Assembly (NCBI GenBank): GCA_016191245.1
Contig: JACPOY010000008.1
Span: 1 to 64,000, forward strand
Source: Gammaproteobacteria bacterium
Lineage (GTDB): Bacteria > Pseudomonadota > Gammaproteobacteria > Berkiellales > Berkiellaceae
Reading direction: 5' to 3'
Length of the DNA stretch: 64,000 nt
The notes beneath the pieces are model-generated. The model saw nothing but the letters and a program-made list of their open reading frames with translations, was not told the origin of the DNA and did not search any database. The position numbers were made by a program, and so were the translations under genes. Below are positions 27,662 through 37,168 of this stretch, piece after piece (position 1 is the first letter of the stretch; each line of letters opens with the position of its first letter).

Positions 27662-28270
27662 TCACTGGCCCAGCGTATCTTTGACTGTGGGAACTTCAAT
27701 GGCCATGTTAAGTTTTTTTCCTAAAAATAGCTGATTCACCCAACGTTCCGGATAGCCGGTGAGAAAACCGTTATAGCTTGCTATCTCTCGATTAAGGAAA
27801 TACACATCATATTGAATTTGCTTTTCTATATTTAATAATTCCATTTTTAGCATCAAAAATTGGCGATTTTGAGCAAGTGTTTCATCATGTGATGCTTGTT
27901 GCTGCACGATAAGTAATGCGTTAACAATCTCATTTTGTACAGCTAAAAACGTTTTATATTGTTCGGGATCTTTTAGTATTATTTCTTTTGTATTTAAAGC
28001 TTCGTTATCTTGATAAGCTTTAACTAATATTTGTTGCAAATGCTCGGCTTGGGGTGAATATGCCTGAATAAGTTGAGAAAACTTTGGCAACATTTGGGCA
28101 CGTCTTTCGGTGTCTTGCTTCAAAATACCCCAATAAGTATGGATACTTTTTTCGACAAAATTTATCTTGCTCAACCAACTACCTGTTAAAAGATAAATGA
28201 CCAATCCTACACCAATAACAATAAAGGCGGCTTTTAGTTTAGGGTTTTTAAGGAGCGAACCAAAAGTCAC
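27662..28270 (-). CDS. LemA family membrane protein
   Basis: 202 aa from the GTG at 28270, chosen because a perfect GGAGGT lies 6 nt upstream; the frame extends further without a ribosome binding site. One transmembrane helix near the N-terminus (AAFIVIGVGLVIYLLTG) is followed by a long helical domain (YWGILKQDTERRAQMLPKFS, QIQYDVYFLNREIASYNGFL, YPERWVN). This matches LemA's four-helix bundle. It pairs with the downstream TPM protein. The function is unclear; LemA proteins are linked to membrane homeostasis. Confidence 0.82.
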   Translation of the reverse strand: MTFGSLLKNPKLKAAFIVIGVGLVIYLLTGSWLSKINFVEKSIHTYWGILKQDTERRAQMLPKFSQLIQAYSPQAEHLQQILVKAYQDNEALNTKEIILKDPEQYKTFLAVQNEIVNALLIVQQQASHDETLAQNRQFLMLKMELLNIEKQIQYDVYFLNREIASYNGFLTGYPERWVNQLFLGKKLNMAIEVPTVKDTLGQ

Positions 28271-28479
28271 TTGCTTACCTCCAATAAATGATTTACTTAA
28301 GCATACGCGCACTTACCATGTGCAGCAACTAGGGACCCAGCTCATATTATTGCTTAATTCATTGAAAAATAAAAATTTTTGGCTTATCGGGACTTCTTTA
28401 TCACTAGTCTGATACAAATTGTACAAAAGAAAAGGACAAGGTATTATTTGCACCTGGAGTATACGGACGATATGAATTA

Positions 28480-29283
28480 ATGACATCTCTTTTTGCCCAA
28501 CCCCATCTAAATACCTTTGCCAAACGCCAAGAAAGTGTTTTTATCGTGCTGGCGGGGATATTTTTGAGTACTTTGGCTGTGCTAAATGTCATTGGCCTTA
28601 GCCGAATATTGGATCTGAGTTTTTCATTAGGTTCCTTGACAGTACCGGTTACTATCCCCTTGGGTGTATTACCTTACCCCCTTACTTTTCTGTGCACTGA
28701 TTTAATTGTTGAGTTCTATGGGAAACAACGTGCAAAGCTCGTGATATGGACCGGCCTATTTATCAATCTATGGATCTTTTTTATCATGTGGGGGGCGGGA
28801 TTTTTGCCTCCGCATGTTGAGCTTGATCCCATTACACATTTGCCAGAAACAACTCATCCCCATTTTGCCTTTTTTCAAATTCGCATGTTCACATTCTGCA
28901 GTATGGCAGGCTCGGTAATTGCCTATTTAGTTGCACAATTAATTGATGTTCAAATTTTTCAACTTTGTAAAAAACTTACTCATGGAAAACATTTGTGGTT
29001 TCGATCAAATGTTTCAACATTATTCAGCCAATTCGTTGATACTATTCTTGTCATATCAATCGCATTTCTCTTAACCGATTCACTGATAATTCATAACGAT
29101 AAAAGTGCAGTTTCTCAACTTATTAATATTGTTCTTTCTTGTTATCTATTTAAAATGCTTGCCACCATTGTAAGTACTATTCCCTTTTATATCGTTGTAT
29201 TTTCGTTACGAAAATACTTTGGGCTTTCAAATAAAAGTGATTCTCCCAAACAAACATTAGAGCCCTTTTCTGCCTCAGCTTAA
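28480..29283 (+). CDS. yhhQ: VUT family queuosine-precursor transporter (YhhQ-type)
   Basis: 267 aa with about six hydrophobic segments. LSFSLGSLTVPVTIPLGVLP, YPLTFLCTDLIVEFYGKQRA and LFSQFVDTILVISIAFLLTD are the diagnostic DUF165/VUT blocks, including the acidic C-T-D and F-V-D residues in membrane segments. YhhQ imports 7-cyano- or 7-aminomethyl-7-deazaguanine for tRNA queuosine. No que gene is in the window. Its neighbours are LemA (divergent) and two small orphans. Confidence 0.92.
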   Translation: MTSLFAQPHLNTFAKRQESVFIVLAGIFLSTLAVLNVIGLSRILDLSFSLGSLTVPVTIPLGVLPYPLTFLCTDLIVEFYGKQRAKLVIWTGLFINLWIFFIMWGAGFLPPHVELDPITHLPETTHPHFAFFQIRMFTFCSMAGSVIAYLVAQLIDVQIFQLCKKLTHGKHLWFRSNVSTLFSQFVDTILVISIAFLLTDSLIIHNDKSAVSQLINIVLSCYLFKMLATIVSTIPFYIVVFSLRKYFGLSNKSDSPKQTLEPFSASA

Positions 29284-29439
29284 ATACTGAACAAAATCAC
29301 CCCTTTTGAGCTATCTCTTTTATAGATTCGTCTATGATTATTCCTCACAGGAATGATGCAACTGATGAACATGCAAATGCTCTCAGTGGAAATCACTTTA
29401 ACTGTTAATATTTATATTAATAAATCGTGGAGATAAATT

Positions 29440-29592
29440 ATGACAGACTACAAAAAGCAGCAAGAAGAAAATCAGAAAAAATTTGATGCTCAAAAACATC
29501 AACATAAAACAACAGCACCAGCGCAAAACCCACATGAAAAAACACAACATACCACTGATAAAAATAAGACCGGCAAACCAAAACAAAACTAG
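29440..29592 (+). CDS. Small Lys/Gln/His-rich protein
   Basis: 50 aa, short but with a good GGAGA 6-7 nt upstream of the ATG. The whole sequence is hydrophilic: MTDYKKQQEENQKKFDAQKH, later HEKTQHTTDKNKTGKPKQN. It has no hydrophobic core and is probably disordered. A longer open frame on the opposite strand is its antisense shadow. It lies between yhhQ and another small basic orphan on the same strand. The function is unknown; it resembles neither a ribosomal protein nor a recognised toxin or antitoxin. Confidence 0.55.
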   Translation: MTDYKKQQEENQKKFDAQKHQHKTTAPAQNPHEKTQHTTDKNKTGKPKQN

Positions 29593-29765
29593 AAATTTAT
29601 TCTATGTTTTTATGTATTGAACGTATTGTAAATTCCATACGTTCAATACTTGTTCGTGTAGGGAAGTTTGCAAAATAGGGAAATAATATAATTAATCTTT
29701 GATTGATTATATGTTCTTTTGTCTTAAGTGACCTATAACCAACAATCTCTTTGAGGAGTAAACAT

Positions 29766-30362
29766 ATGTTGCAATTTTTTAAAAAAATCCCACAAAAAAT
29801 ATTTGGCAAATATAAGAAAGCAAAAAATACTGTTAAGCCTTTAGCACTTGCTGAAGAAAATGAGGCGGCACTTGAACCTGAAATAATAATACCGGTTCCT
29901 GAATCATCGGACTTACAGGTTGTCAATGAACCCGAAGTTAAAGAAGTTTCATTTGCCGAAGAACCTGTGCGTGTTCGTCGAACCAGAAATACTACTTTCA
30001 CGCGACGCCCTAAAACGCCATCACCTGCACATCTTGAGCCTGCCCCCTTACAAACAGACAGAGAAGAAATGTATAACAAAATTCAAGAACAAACTGCTGC
30101 TTTACAAGAGAAAAATCCTATCAAAGAGGTGCCTCAAGAAAGTATGAAAGATGAAATTGTGCGCAAAGCCAAAGAACGTCGTCATCGTACTCATACACAT
30201 AATCATCATTATAAAGGGAAAGGAAAAGACAGCTATCATTTAGAAGGACGAGAATTAAAAAGTGTTTTTGAAGATGATGATGGGAAAAAACTTCCTGTCG
30301 ATCAAAGACAAGAAATCCTACGTGAATTACAAAAAGGAGAACGTAAGCTGCATTTTAGATAG
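29766..30362 (+). CDS. Orphan charged protein with His-rich segment
   Basis: 198 aa from the ATG at 29766, with GAGGAG 7-8 nt upstream; an in-frame TTG at 29751 overlaps that site and is rejected. The N-terminus is basic and aromatic (MLQFFKKIPQKIFGKYKKAK), possibly an amphipathic membrane-binding helix. Then come an acidic Pro/Glu-rich region (ALEPEIIIPVPESSD), an Arg/Thr-rich stretch (RVRRTRNTTFTRRPKTP), a helix, and a basic His cluster (RRHRTHTHNHHYKGKGK). The C-terminus is charged. The gene abuts the end of miaA. Unknown function; largely disordered. Confidence 0.7.
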   Translation: MLQFFKKIPQKIFGKYKKAKNTVKPLALAEENEAALEPEIIIPVPESSDLQVVNEPEVKEVSFAEEPVRVRRTRNTTFTRRPKTPSPAHLEPAPLQTDREEMYNKIQEQTAALQEKNPIKEVPQESMKDEIVRKAKERRHRTHTHNHHYKGKGKDSYHLEGRELKSVFEDDDGKKLPVDQRQEILRELQKGERKLHFR

Positions 30363-31328
30363 CTATTTGCTTTCTATTCCCTGATGGTGCAAAAATCCGC
30401 TCACGGTGTTTGGCAAATCAGGGCATAGAAAGTCAAACTGCTGTAATGCAGGCCATCCTCGCAACCATGTCAGCTGGCGCTTGGCCAGTTGCCTGGTTGC
30501 TGCGATGGCTTTTTCGCGCATTTCTTCATAACTCATTTCTTGCTTTAAATATTTCCATACTTGACGATATCCAACTGCTCTAATGCTAGGAAGAGAATCA
30601 TGCAAATCATTTCGCTCTATCAAATTTTTGACTTCTTCAATTAATCCTTGCGCTAACATGGCATCAAAGCGTATCTGAATACGCTCATGTAAGACACTGC
30701 GAGAAGTTTGTATGGGGACAAGTGCGAGATTAATAAATTGATAAGGAGCACCCATTTCTTGCTTAGGCTGAGCTAACCAATATGACATAGGGTGTCCTGT
30801 CAATTGATGTATTTCTAATGCTCTCTGAATGCGTTGGGTATCACTGGGTTTAATTCGCATGGCAGAAATGGGATCGTTTTGCACTAACATTTCATACAAA
30901 AACTGCCAGCCTTTTTCAGCCGCTAAGGCATCCAGTTGCTTGCGAACCGACATCGATGCATCTGGCAAAGTCGCCATGCCTTCTTGAAGAATTTTGTAAT
31001 ACAACATCGTTCCCCCGACTAATAAGGGGGTACGGCCACGACGCGTAATTTCTTCCATCAAAGTAAGTGCGTCATGGCGAAACTGTGCAGCACTATAAGG
31101 GGTGCTCGGATCTAAAAAATCCATTAAATGATGTTTAATTTTTTCACGAATGTGCACCGGTGGTTTGCCAGAGCCAATATCCATACCTTGATAAATTTGC
31201 GCTGAATCAACATTAATTATTTCAACTTTATATTGTTGACTTATAGTAAGGGCCAAATCGGTTTTACCACAAGCTGTGGGACCCATTAAACAAATGGCAT
31301 AAGTTTTTTTACAATGAGGACTATCCAT
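30363..31328 (-). CDS. miaA: tRNA dimethylallyltransferase
   Basis: 321 aa. It adds the isopentenyl group to A37 of tRNAs reading UNN codons. The P-loop LMGPTACGKTDLAL and the catalytic region IINVDSAQIYQGMDIGSGKP are intact, as are HHLMDFLDPSTPYSAAQFRH and RAVGYRQVWKYL. The C-terminal RQLAKRQLTWLRGWP is typical. It is 7 nt downstream of the CBU_0592-like gene, in the mutL-miaA order. Confidence 0.98.
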   Translation of the reverse strand: MDSPHCKKTYAICLMGPTACGKTDLALTISQQYKVEIINVDSAQIYQGMDIGSGKPPVHIREKIKHHLMDFLDPSTPYSAAQFRHDALTLMEEITRRGRTPLLVGGTMLYYKILQEGMATLPDASMSVRKQLDALAAEKGWQFLYEMLVQNDPISAMRIKPSDTQRIQRALEIHQLTGHPMSYWLAQPKQEMGAPYQFINLALVPIQTSRSVLHERIQIRFDAMLAQGLIEEVKNLIERNDLHDSLPSIRAVGYRQVWKYLKQEMSYEEMREKAIAATRQLAKRQLTWLRGWPALQQFDFLCPDLPNTVSGFLHHQGIESK

Positions 31329-31335
31329 AAAATGA

Positions 31336-31623
31336 TCAACTGGGTTTTGGATTATAGTGTCTTATTAATCCATAAAGACTAATCATAAACCAAGCTGTCT
31401 CCATAATAACGGCGGGTGTATTCCAATTAAAATAAAGAGAATACAAAATTAAAGCAGCACCAATTGTATTGAGCAAAGAATAATTTCTTCCTGTTGAAGA
31501 TATTTTATCAATTTGCAGTAAAAAATAAGCTGCCAACGTGAGGCCTACGCCAACAATCCCAACTAGATCGGCAATAACCTCAACTGAACCAGCCATAAAG
31601 AATTCGGAAAGTTGTTGTAACAT
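31336..31623 (-). CDS. CBU_0592-family small membrane protein
   Basis: 95 aa from the ATG at 31623 (AGGTG about 9 nt upstream). Three hydrophobic segments are visible: VIADLVGIVGVGLTLAAYFL, YSLLNTIGAALILYSLYFN and VIMETAWFMISLYGLI. The pattern fits the small membrane family named after Coxiella CBU_0592. Function unknown. It lies between mutL and miaA, with miaA 7 nt downstream, so it is probably in the same transcript. Confidence 0.72.
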   Translation of the reverse strand: MLQQLSEFFMAGSVEVIADLVGIVGVGLTLAAYFLLQIDKISSTGRNYSLLNTIGAALILYSLYFNWNTPAVIMETAWFMISLYGLIRHYNPKPS

Positions 31624-31733
31624 GATATAGAACACCTAGACAAAGTTTGTTAGCAGGATAGTATAGATTCGATTTAATAGTGTCAACTTAACATCGATGA
31701 TTTTAAATGACATAAACAATTCATTCATCCAGC

Positions 31734-33359
31734 TTATAGCTCAAGCGCAATAGTAGCTTCTTTTTGAAATATCATTTCTTCAAATTGTTGATGGCTTATA
31801 CGCACCCAAGGTCCCTGTGGATGATGATTCATCCATGCTTGCAATAATGATGTAAAATCAGCTCCTCCTAAACATGACCAATTTACTGTCAGTTCAGCCA
31901 CAGCATGATCCATCAGCGAATCGATAGTCATCATTTTATCTAATTGTGCCTGTGTGATTTCACCTTGAAGAATATTGGGTTGTTCTAACAACAAAATGTC
32001 TTGATCCTGCACACGAACAATCAAACCATAATTTTTTAATATAGCTTCACATTGAGAAGAAGGCATATTACATTGAGGTTTTGTAAAACGTTTGGGAAAG
32101 AGCAAGGTTTTGGTGGCAATAGAACCTGCATAATTTTTAAAATAAAAAGCTAACAATGAAGGTTTGGCTTTAAGTAGAGACACAAGGATCACATCATCTT
32201 CATCTTCGATAAATGCAAACCGCTTGCCATGATTTATCGTTTGTTGTTTTATTTCTACAGGGTTTTCTTTTGCAATTTGATAAAATTCTGATGAAAATCG
32301 TTTTGATAGCGCAGGCGTTTGATGATAAGGCGTAGCTTGTGCTGGCTCATCATTGATTTGATTGAGACTATCGCGAACGCATTTACTTAAAAAGTCATGT
32401 ACTAAGCGTGCTTGACTAAAACGCACCTCTTGCTTGGTAGGATGCACATTGACATCAACGTCACCTGGATCAACATTTAAAAAAAGCACATAACAAGGGT
32501 ACGAGCCTTCCACCATCAAAGCATGTTGTTGATAAATAGTTTTTATCACATGATTGATTAATCTATCTTTTATCATGCGTTGATTAACAAAGAAATATTG
32601 GCAATCTGCTTGACGTCTAGCCAATTGAGGATAGCCTAACCAACCTCGCAAATATAATGATCCTGCTTGCATAGAAACTTCAACTGCCTGATTGATAAAT
32701 TGCTGCCCACAAATTTTTCCAATTCGGGTTTTTTCACCACTTTGATTTGATATCTTTGGATAAAACCGCACTTGCCGTTGTTGATGTTTCAATGAAAACG
32801 TTATTTCAGGATGCGCTAAGGCTTGACGTTTAAACATATCGTCAATTGCTTGAAATTCTGTTTTTTCACTTCGTAAAAATTTTCGACGCACAGGTGTGTT
32901 ATAAAACAAATCTGCCACTTCTACAGTGGTGCCTTGTGGATGCGCCGTGGGATTGATAATGGATGTTAAATCAGGTGCAAATTGAATTTGCCACGCACCT
33001 TCTTGATTTTCACTTTGCGAAAGTAATCGACAGCGTGATATAGAGGCAATACTGGCTAAGGCTTCTCCTCGAAATCCCATGGAGTGAATAGCCTCTAAAT
33101 CTGCTTGTGTGCGAATTTTGCTTGTGGCATGACGTGAAAAGGCAAGTTCCAAATCCGGCTTAATAATGCCATGACCATTATCACGCACACGAATAAGGTG
33201 CATACCTCCACCCTCAATTTCAACTTCAATTTTAGTGGCCTTGGCATCAATACTGTTTTCAAGTAATTCTTTGACCACAGATGCAGGACGCTCAACCACC
33301 TCACCAGCGGCAATCTGGTTGGCAATCAAAGGTGAAAGTTGCAGGATCCGTGTTTGCAC
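31734..33359 (-). CDS. mutL: DNA mismatch repair protein MutL
   Basis: 541 aa from a GTG at 33359 (Met-Gln-Thr-Arg-Ile-Leu...). The frame is open further upstream, but that would run inside amiC and gives no family-like sequence. The GHKL ATPase core is intact: IANQIAAGEVVERPASVVKE, LLENSIDA, VRDNGHG and GFRGEALASI. The C-terminal dimerisation domain lacks the DQHAxxE endonuclease motif, as expected where MutH-type or other nicking is used. The start lies 1 nt past the amiC stop, suggesting translational coupling. Confidence 0.97.
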   Translation of the reverse strand: MQTRILQLSPLIANQIAAGEVVERPASVVKELLENSIDAKATKIEVEIEGGGMHLIRVRDNGHGIIKPDLELAFSRHATSKIRTQADLEAIHSMGFRGEALASIASISRCRLLSQSENQEGAWQIQFAPDLTSIINPTAHPQGTTVEVADLFYNTPVRRKFLRSEKTEFQAIDDMFKRQALAHPEITFSLKHQQRQVRFYPKISNQSGEKTRIGKICGQQFINQAVEVSMQAGSLYLRGWLGYPQLARRQADCQYFFVNQRMIKDRLINHVIKTIYQQHALMVEGSYPCYVLFLNVDPGDVDVNVHPTKQEVRFSQARLVHDFLSKCVRDSLNQINDEPAQATPYHQTPALSKRFSSEFYQIAKENPVEIKQQTINHGKRFAFIEDEDDVILVSLLKAKPSLLAFYFKNYAGSIATKTLLFPKRFTKPQCNMPSSQCEAILKNYGLIVRVQDQDILLLEQPNILQGEITQAQLDKMMTIDSLMDHAVAELTVNWSCLGGADFTSLLQAWMNHHPQGPWVRISHQQFEEMIFQKEATIALEL

Positions 33360-33360
33360 T

Positions 33361-34626
33361 TTATTTCTTCGCCACTGTCCAATCATCTTGATGTTTGATT
33401 GGTTGAGAACGCTTGGCCGCATAGGCTTTCACACCCGATAGCAATGCTGTGGCAAGGGCTTGTTGATGTGCTGGATTCAATAATTTTTTCTCTTGGCTTT
33501 GATTTGAAATAAAGCCCAATTCAACAAGAACCGAGGGAATATCTGGTGATTTTAAAACCATAAACCCTGCGCGCTGCACTGTTTTATGATGTAAATCGGT
33601 CACTTTAGCTAGATTAGCAATTAAATGATTACCTAATTCATGGCTTGCACTTTGACTTGCTGTTTGAGATAAATCTAATAAAACAGAAGCTAAGAGATCG
33701 CCCTTATCCTCTAACTTTACGCCCCCAATTAAGTCGGAACGATTTTCTCTTTCGGCTAACCATCGTGATGCTTCGTTACTCGCCCCTTTCTCTGACAAGA
33801 CATAAACAGAAGCTCCTGAGGCACGATTATCTTTAAAGCTATCTGCGTGAACGGAAATAAAGAGATCCGCACCTTTATCACGAGCGACTCCCATCCTGCT
33901 TCGAAGCCCAACATAATAGTCGCCATTTCGTACTAAAAATGCTTTCATTCCCGGTTGCGCATTAATCAATGCTTGTAATTTTTTTGATACGGCTAAAACA
34001 ACATCTTTCTCACGCAAGTGATGATGTAACCCTATGGCACCGGTATCATCTCCCCCATGGCCAGGATCAATGGCCACAATAAATTCACGTGAAGTATATT
34101 TTGTTTCAGCTACAGACTTTTGACTTCCAATGGCAGAGAGATCTTTAATAGAACTGATATTGGATGATCCTGAAGAAGATGGAGTTGCACTACTTATTGA
34201 AGTAGTTTTCACTTGTGTTAAACCCAAATCAACAACTAACCGATGTCCATATGTTTGCTCAGGTGAAAGTATAAAGCTGGAAGGTTTCACTTTTTCTTGC
34301 ATATCAAGCACTAATCGGAGATTTTTATCTCGTTGTGCATGTCGAATTTTACTGATCCCTGAACCTTCGAGTGTATTTTGATCAAACGTGGCTTTAAACT
34401 GTGCGCTCTCAATATCGATAACAATACGATATGGATTATCTAAGGTAAACAATTTATAGGTAACTGTGTCAGATAAATCAACGACAAGTCGTGTACTTTC
34501 AGGTGAAGCCCATACCCGTAAGCCTTTAACTTCTTTATGCGCAAAAGAATAAGAGCCATAACAAATGAAAAGCAGTAAAAATACTCCCTTTAAGAGCTTA
34601 CTCAACTTTAAGCTGTTGCAATACAT
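33361..34626 (-). CDS. amiC: N-acetylmuramoyl-L-alanine amidase with AMIN domain (AmiB/AmiC type)
   Basis: 421 aa. A signal peptide (LLKGVFLLLFICYGSYSFAH) is followed by an AMIN domain (~35-135, VKGLRVWASPESTRLVVDLS) and a Ser-rich linker. The zinc amidase_3 domain follows: VAIDPGHGGDDTGAIG with ligand His, then LFISVHADSF and LVELGFISNQSQE with the catalytic Glu. It cleaves septal peptidoglycan to separate daughter cells. No LysM domain is present, so it is closer to AmiC than AmiB. It overlaps tsaE by 29 nt. Confidence 0.95.
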   Translation of the reverse strand: MYCNSLKLSKLLKGVFLLLFICYGSYSFAHKEVKGLRVWASPESTRLVVDLSDTVTYKLFTLDNPYRIVIDIESAQFKATFDQNTLEGSGISKIRHAQRDKNLRLVLDMQEKVKPSSFILSPEQTYGHRLVVDLGLTQVKTTSISSATPSSSGSSNISSIKDLSAIGSQKSVAETKYTSREFIVAIDPGHGGDDTGAIGLHHHLREKDVVLAVSKKLQALINAQPGMKAFLVRNGDYYVGLRSRMGVARDKGADLFISVHADSFKDNRASGASVYVLSEKGASNEASRWLAERENRSDLIGGVKLEDKGDLLASVLLDLSQTASQSASHELGNHLIANLAKVTDLHHKTVQRAGFMVLKSPDIPSVLVELGFISNQSQEKKLLNPAHQQALATALLSGVKAYAAKRSQPIKHQDDWTVAKK

Positions 34627-35065
34627 CCTTGCCTCTGTCAGTTTGCGCTTTGATGGTGACTAATCGATGGTTATCATGTATTTCAATTTGTATCTGTAAA
34701 TCTGGCTCTGGTAATGCATTTTGTGCTTTTTCAGGCCACTCAACTAAACAATAGGCATCTGTTTGAAAATAATCTCGGATCCCCATGTATTCAAGTTCTT
34801 CCGGGGAATTTAAGCGGTAAAAATCGAAATGATACACTTTTTCATCATTGAATTCATAGGGCTCTACCAAAGTATAGGTGGGACTTTTTACATTACCTGT
34901 AAAAGCCATCGCTCTTAAAAAGCCTCTTACGAAAGTCGTTTTTCCTGCACCCAAATCACCTGATAAATAACTAACCATACCCTTTGCATTGGCAGCATGA
35001 TATAGCTTATGCCCCAAGCTTTCCATCTCCTCTGGGGTGTTGATATTCAAACTCCACGCCAACAT
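34598..35065 (-). CDS. tsaE: tRNA threonylcarbamoyladenosine biosynthesis ATPase TsaE
   Basis: 155 aa. The P-loop YLSGDLGAGKTTFVRGFLRA and the downstream SPTYTLVEPYE and VYHFDFYRLNSPEELEYMGI blocks are diagnostic. TsaE works with TsaB and TsaD in forming t6A37 on tRNAs reading ANN codons. It overlaps nnr by one base and amiC by 29 nt in a tightly packed operon. Confidence 0.97.
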   Translation of the reverse strand: MLAWSLNINTPEEMESLGHKLYHAANAKGMVSYLSGDLGAGKTTFVRGFLRAMAFTGNVKSPTYTLVEPYEFNDEKVYHFDFYRLNSPEELEYMGIRDYFQTDAYCLVEWPEKAQNALPEPDLQIQIEIHDNHRLVTIKAQTDRGKDVLQQLKVE

Positions 35066-36558
35066 TATAAATCCTCATCAAAATTGACTAGCGTGCGCAT
35101 ATGCAAAAATAAATCGCTCGCTAACATTCCTCGCGCACCGATGGTTTGTTCTAAATACGCAGCATTAGTATGAACACTCACCCCTAAGCATGCAGCGTTA
35201 CCTAAAGTAAGGCCTTGTGCTGCTAGGCCACCGATGAGGCCAGCCAAAACATCGCCAGTGCCCCCACTTGCTAGGGCCGGAAAGCCACCGATATTCACAA
35301 ACATGTCACGGTTTTCGGTAACAACAATGGATCCAGCACCTTTGAGCACTATCACCCCACCATATTTATCTTCAAGTGCAAAGGCTGCACTGATTCTATC
35401 TTGTTGTACTTGTTGAGTGGTCGTTCCTAACAAGCGCGCAGCTTCACCTGGGTGGGGTGTCAATATCCAATTGTTACGATTTTGTGGATATTTTGCTAAC
35501 CAGTTCAACCCATCGGCATCAATTAAACATGGCTTTGTTGTTTTAATAGCATCATGAAAAAACTTCTCGCCCCATTTTGATTGGCTTAAACCTGGACCTA
35601 ATATGATAAAAGTTGCACGTTCAAACAACTCTTTGAGCTCTTTAGGATGACTTAATCCATAACACATGAGTTCTGCTGGGCTACGTGCTAATAAAGGCAA
35701 ACTCTCAGGACATACGACAGCTGAGACAAGCCCAGCGCCTGCACGAAGAGCAGCTTCTCCAGCTAAACAAACAGCCCCACTATACCCGGTTTGGCCACCG
35801 CCAACGATGCATACATGACCATTGTCACCTTTATGGGACGCTAACCGTCGTGCGGGTAAGGACTGAATGATATGCTGATATTCAATGCTCCATGCTTTTG
35901 GCTTCACCTCTGGAAATGTACTGACACTGATCCCTAAATTATCTAAAATTAATTCTCCGACAACATTAATCGCCGCACCAGATACTAATCCTAATTTCAT
36001 GGCAATAAAGGTGATGGTGACCGTTGCCTCAACAGCTTCTTCATAATGCCCCGTATCGGCCTGTAACCCGGAAGGCAGGTCAAGCGCTAATACCGGACTT
36101 TCGCTTTGATTAATTGATAAAATCGCTTGTTGATATTCTACCGCTAATGGGACTTTAAAGCCTGTCCCTAATAATGCATCGACAATGACATCAGCACGGA
36201 AGGCTTGTCCTTGAAAGCGGATGATTTCACCACCACAAGACAGCCATTCACTACGTGCTTGCTTTGCTTCTAAAGATAATTTGCTTTCATTTACCTCACC
36301 CACGCCATAAAGCAGAACACGTAGGCCTTGCGCTTTTGCTAATCGCGCCAAAACAAAACCATCACCCCCATTATTGCCAGAGCCACAACATATTTCTATT
36401 TGCTTGGCTTTGGGCCAACGATCCAGCAAAACATTTAATGCCGCTTGACCTGCCCGGCACATTAATTGATAACCTGAGATCCCTTGATGAGCAATAGCTA
36501 GCTTGTCGAGTTGTCGAACCTCAGTGGTCTGATATAACGGCAAACCAGAGGTATTCAC
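35065..36558 (-). CDS. nnr: Bifunctional NAD(P)HX epimerase/dehydratase
   Basis: 497 aa. The N-terminal YjeF epimerase domain (~1-215) has [20 protein letters not shown] and [14 protein letters not shown]. The C-terminal ADP-dependent dehydratase domain (ribokinase-like) has [30 protein letters not shown] and [20 protein letters not shown]. It repairs hydrated NADH and NADPH. It overlaps orn by 4 nt and tsaE by 1 nt. In E. coli, queG lies near here; none is present. Confidence 0.97.
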   Translation of the reverse strand: MNTSGLPLYQTTEVRQLDKLAIAHQGISGYQLMCRAGQAALNVLLDRWPKAKQIEICCGSGNNGGDGFVLARLAKAQGLRVLLYGVGEVNESKLSLEAKQARSEWLSCGGEIIRFQGQAFRADVIVDALLGTGFKVPLAVEYQQAILSINQSESPVLALDLPSGLQADTGHYEEAVEATVTITFIAMKLGLVSGAAINVVGELILDNLGISVSTFPEVKPKAWSIEYQHIIQSLPARRLASHKGDNGHVCIVGGGQTGYSGAVCLAGEAALRAGAGLVSAVVCPESLPLLARSPAELMCYGLSHPKELKELFERATFIILGPGLSQSKWGEKFFHDAIKTTKPCLIDADGLNWLAKYPQNRNNWILTPHPGEAARLLGTTTQQVQQDRISAAFALEDKYGGVIVLKGAGSIVVTENRDMFVNIGGFPALASGGTGDVLAGLIGGLAAQGLTLGNAACLGVSVHTNAAYLEQTIGARGMLASDLFLHMRTLVNFDEDL

Positions 36559-37124
36559 GTTCTGTCTCCCACTTTTTCAGCAAGCTTGAAAAAATGATCT
36601 CGATAATGACGTAACTCTTCGATAGATTCTTTAATATCTTCTAAAGCCAGATGATGCGCAGATTTGGTTACCCCTTTTGATACTTCTGGCGCCCACATTT
36701 TTGCTAATTCTTTGACTGTACTAACGTCTAAATGTCGATAATGAAAGAAGGCTTCCAGACTTGGCATTAAACGACTTAAAAACCGTCTATCTTGGCAAAC
36801 CGTATTGCCACACATCGGAGATGCTTTTGGCGCAACATATTGTTTCACAAAAGCTAAAGTTTGCTCCTGCGCTTCTTCGCAAGTAATAGTGCTTTTTGCC
36901 ACACGCGCTATTAATCCAGATTGCCCATGTTGCTTGGTATTCCATTCATCCATTTTGCTCATAATTTCTTCGCTTTGATGAATAGCAAGATTAGGTCCTT
37001 GAGCTACAATATTTAAATTACTATCTGTAATAATAGTCGCTATTTCAATGATCTGATCATTTTGCGTATCTAAGCCAGTCATCTCTAGATCTATCCAAAT
37101 TAAATTGGTTGGCTTATCATTCAT
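36555..37124 (-). CDS. orn: Oligoribonuclease
   Basis: 189 aa from the ATG at 37124 ([19 protein letters not shown]), with AAGGA 10-11 nt upstream; a longer frame reaching 37166 adds an unrelated tail. The DEDDh exonuclease motifs are visible: [10 protein letters not shown] (Asp, Glu), [15 protein letters not shown] and [15 protein letters not shown] (His, Asp). It degrades dinucleotides, including pGpG from c-di-GMP. It is divergent from rsgA with only ~44 nt between starts, so the promoters must overlap. Confidence 0.97.
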   Translation of the reverse strand: MNDKPTNLIWIDLEMTGLDTQNDQIIEIATIITDSNLNIVAQGPNLAIHQSEEIMSKMDEWNTKQHGQSGLIARVAKSTITCEEAQEQTLAFVKQYVAPKASPMCGNTVCQDRRFLSRLMPSLEAFFHYRHLDVSTVKELAKMWAPEVSKGVTKSAHHLALEDIKESIEELRHYRDHFFKLAEKVGDRT

Positions 37125-37168
37125 GCTATCTATATCCTTAGACTGACTTATCTTGTATATATACACTT

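Noticed and set aside
29398..29586. 62-codon minus-strand hydrophobic frame
   Set aside because: It is antisense to the 50-aa Lys/Gln-rich gene, which has the better ribosome binding site; Lys/Asn codons read backwards give Phe/Leu-rich shadows.
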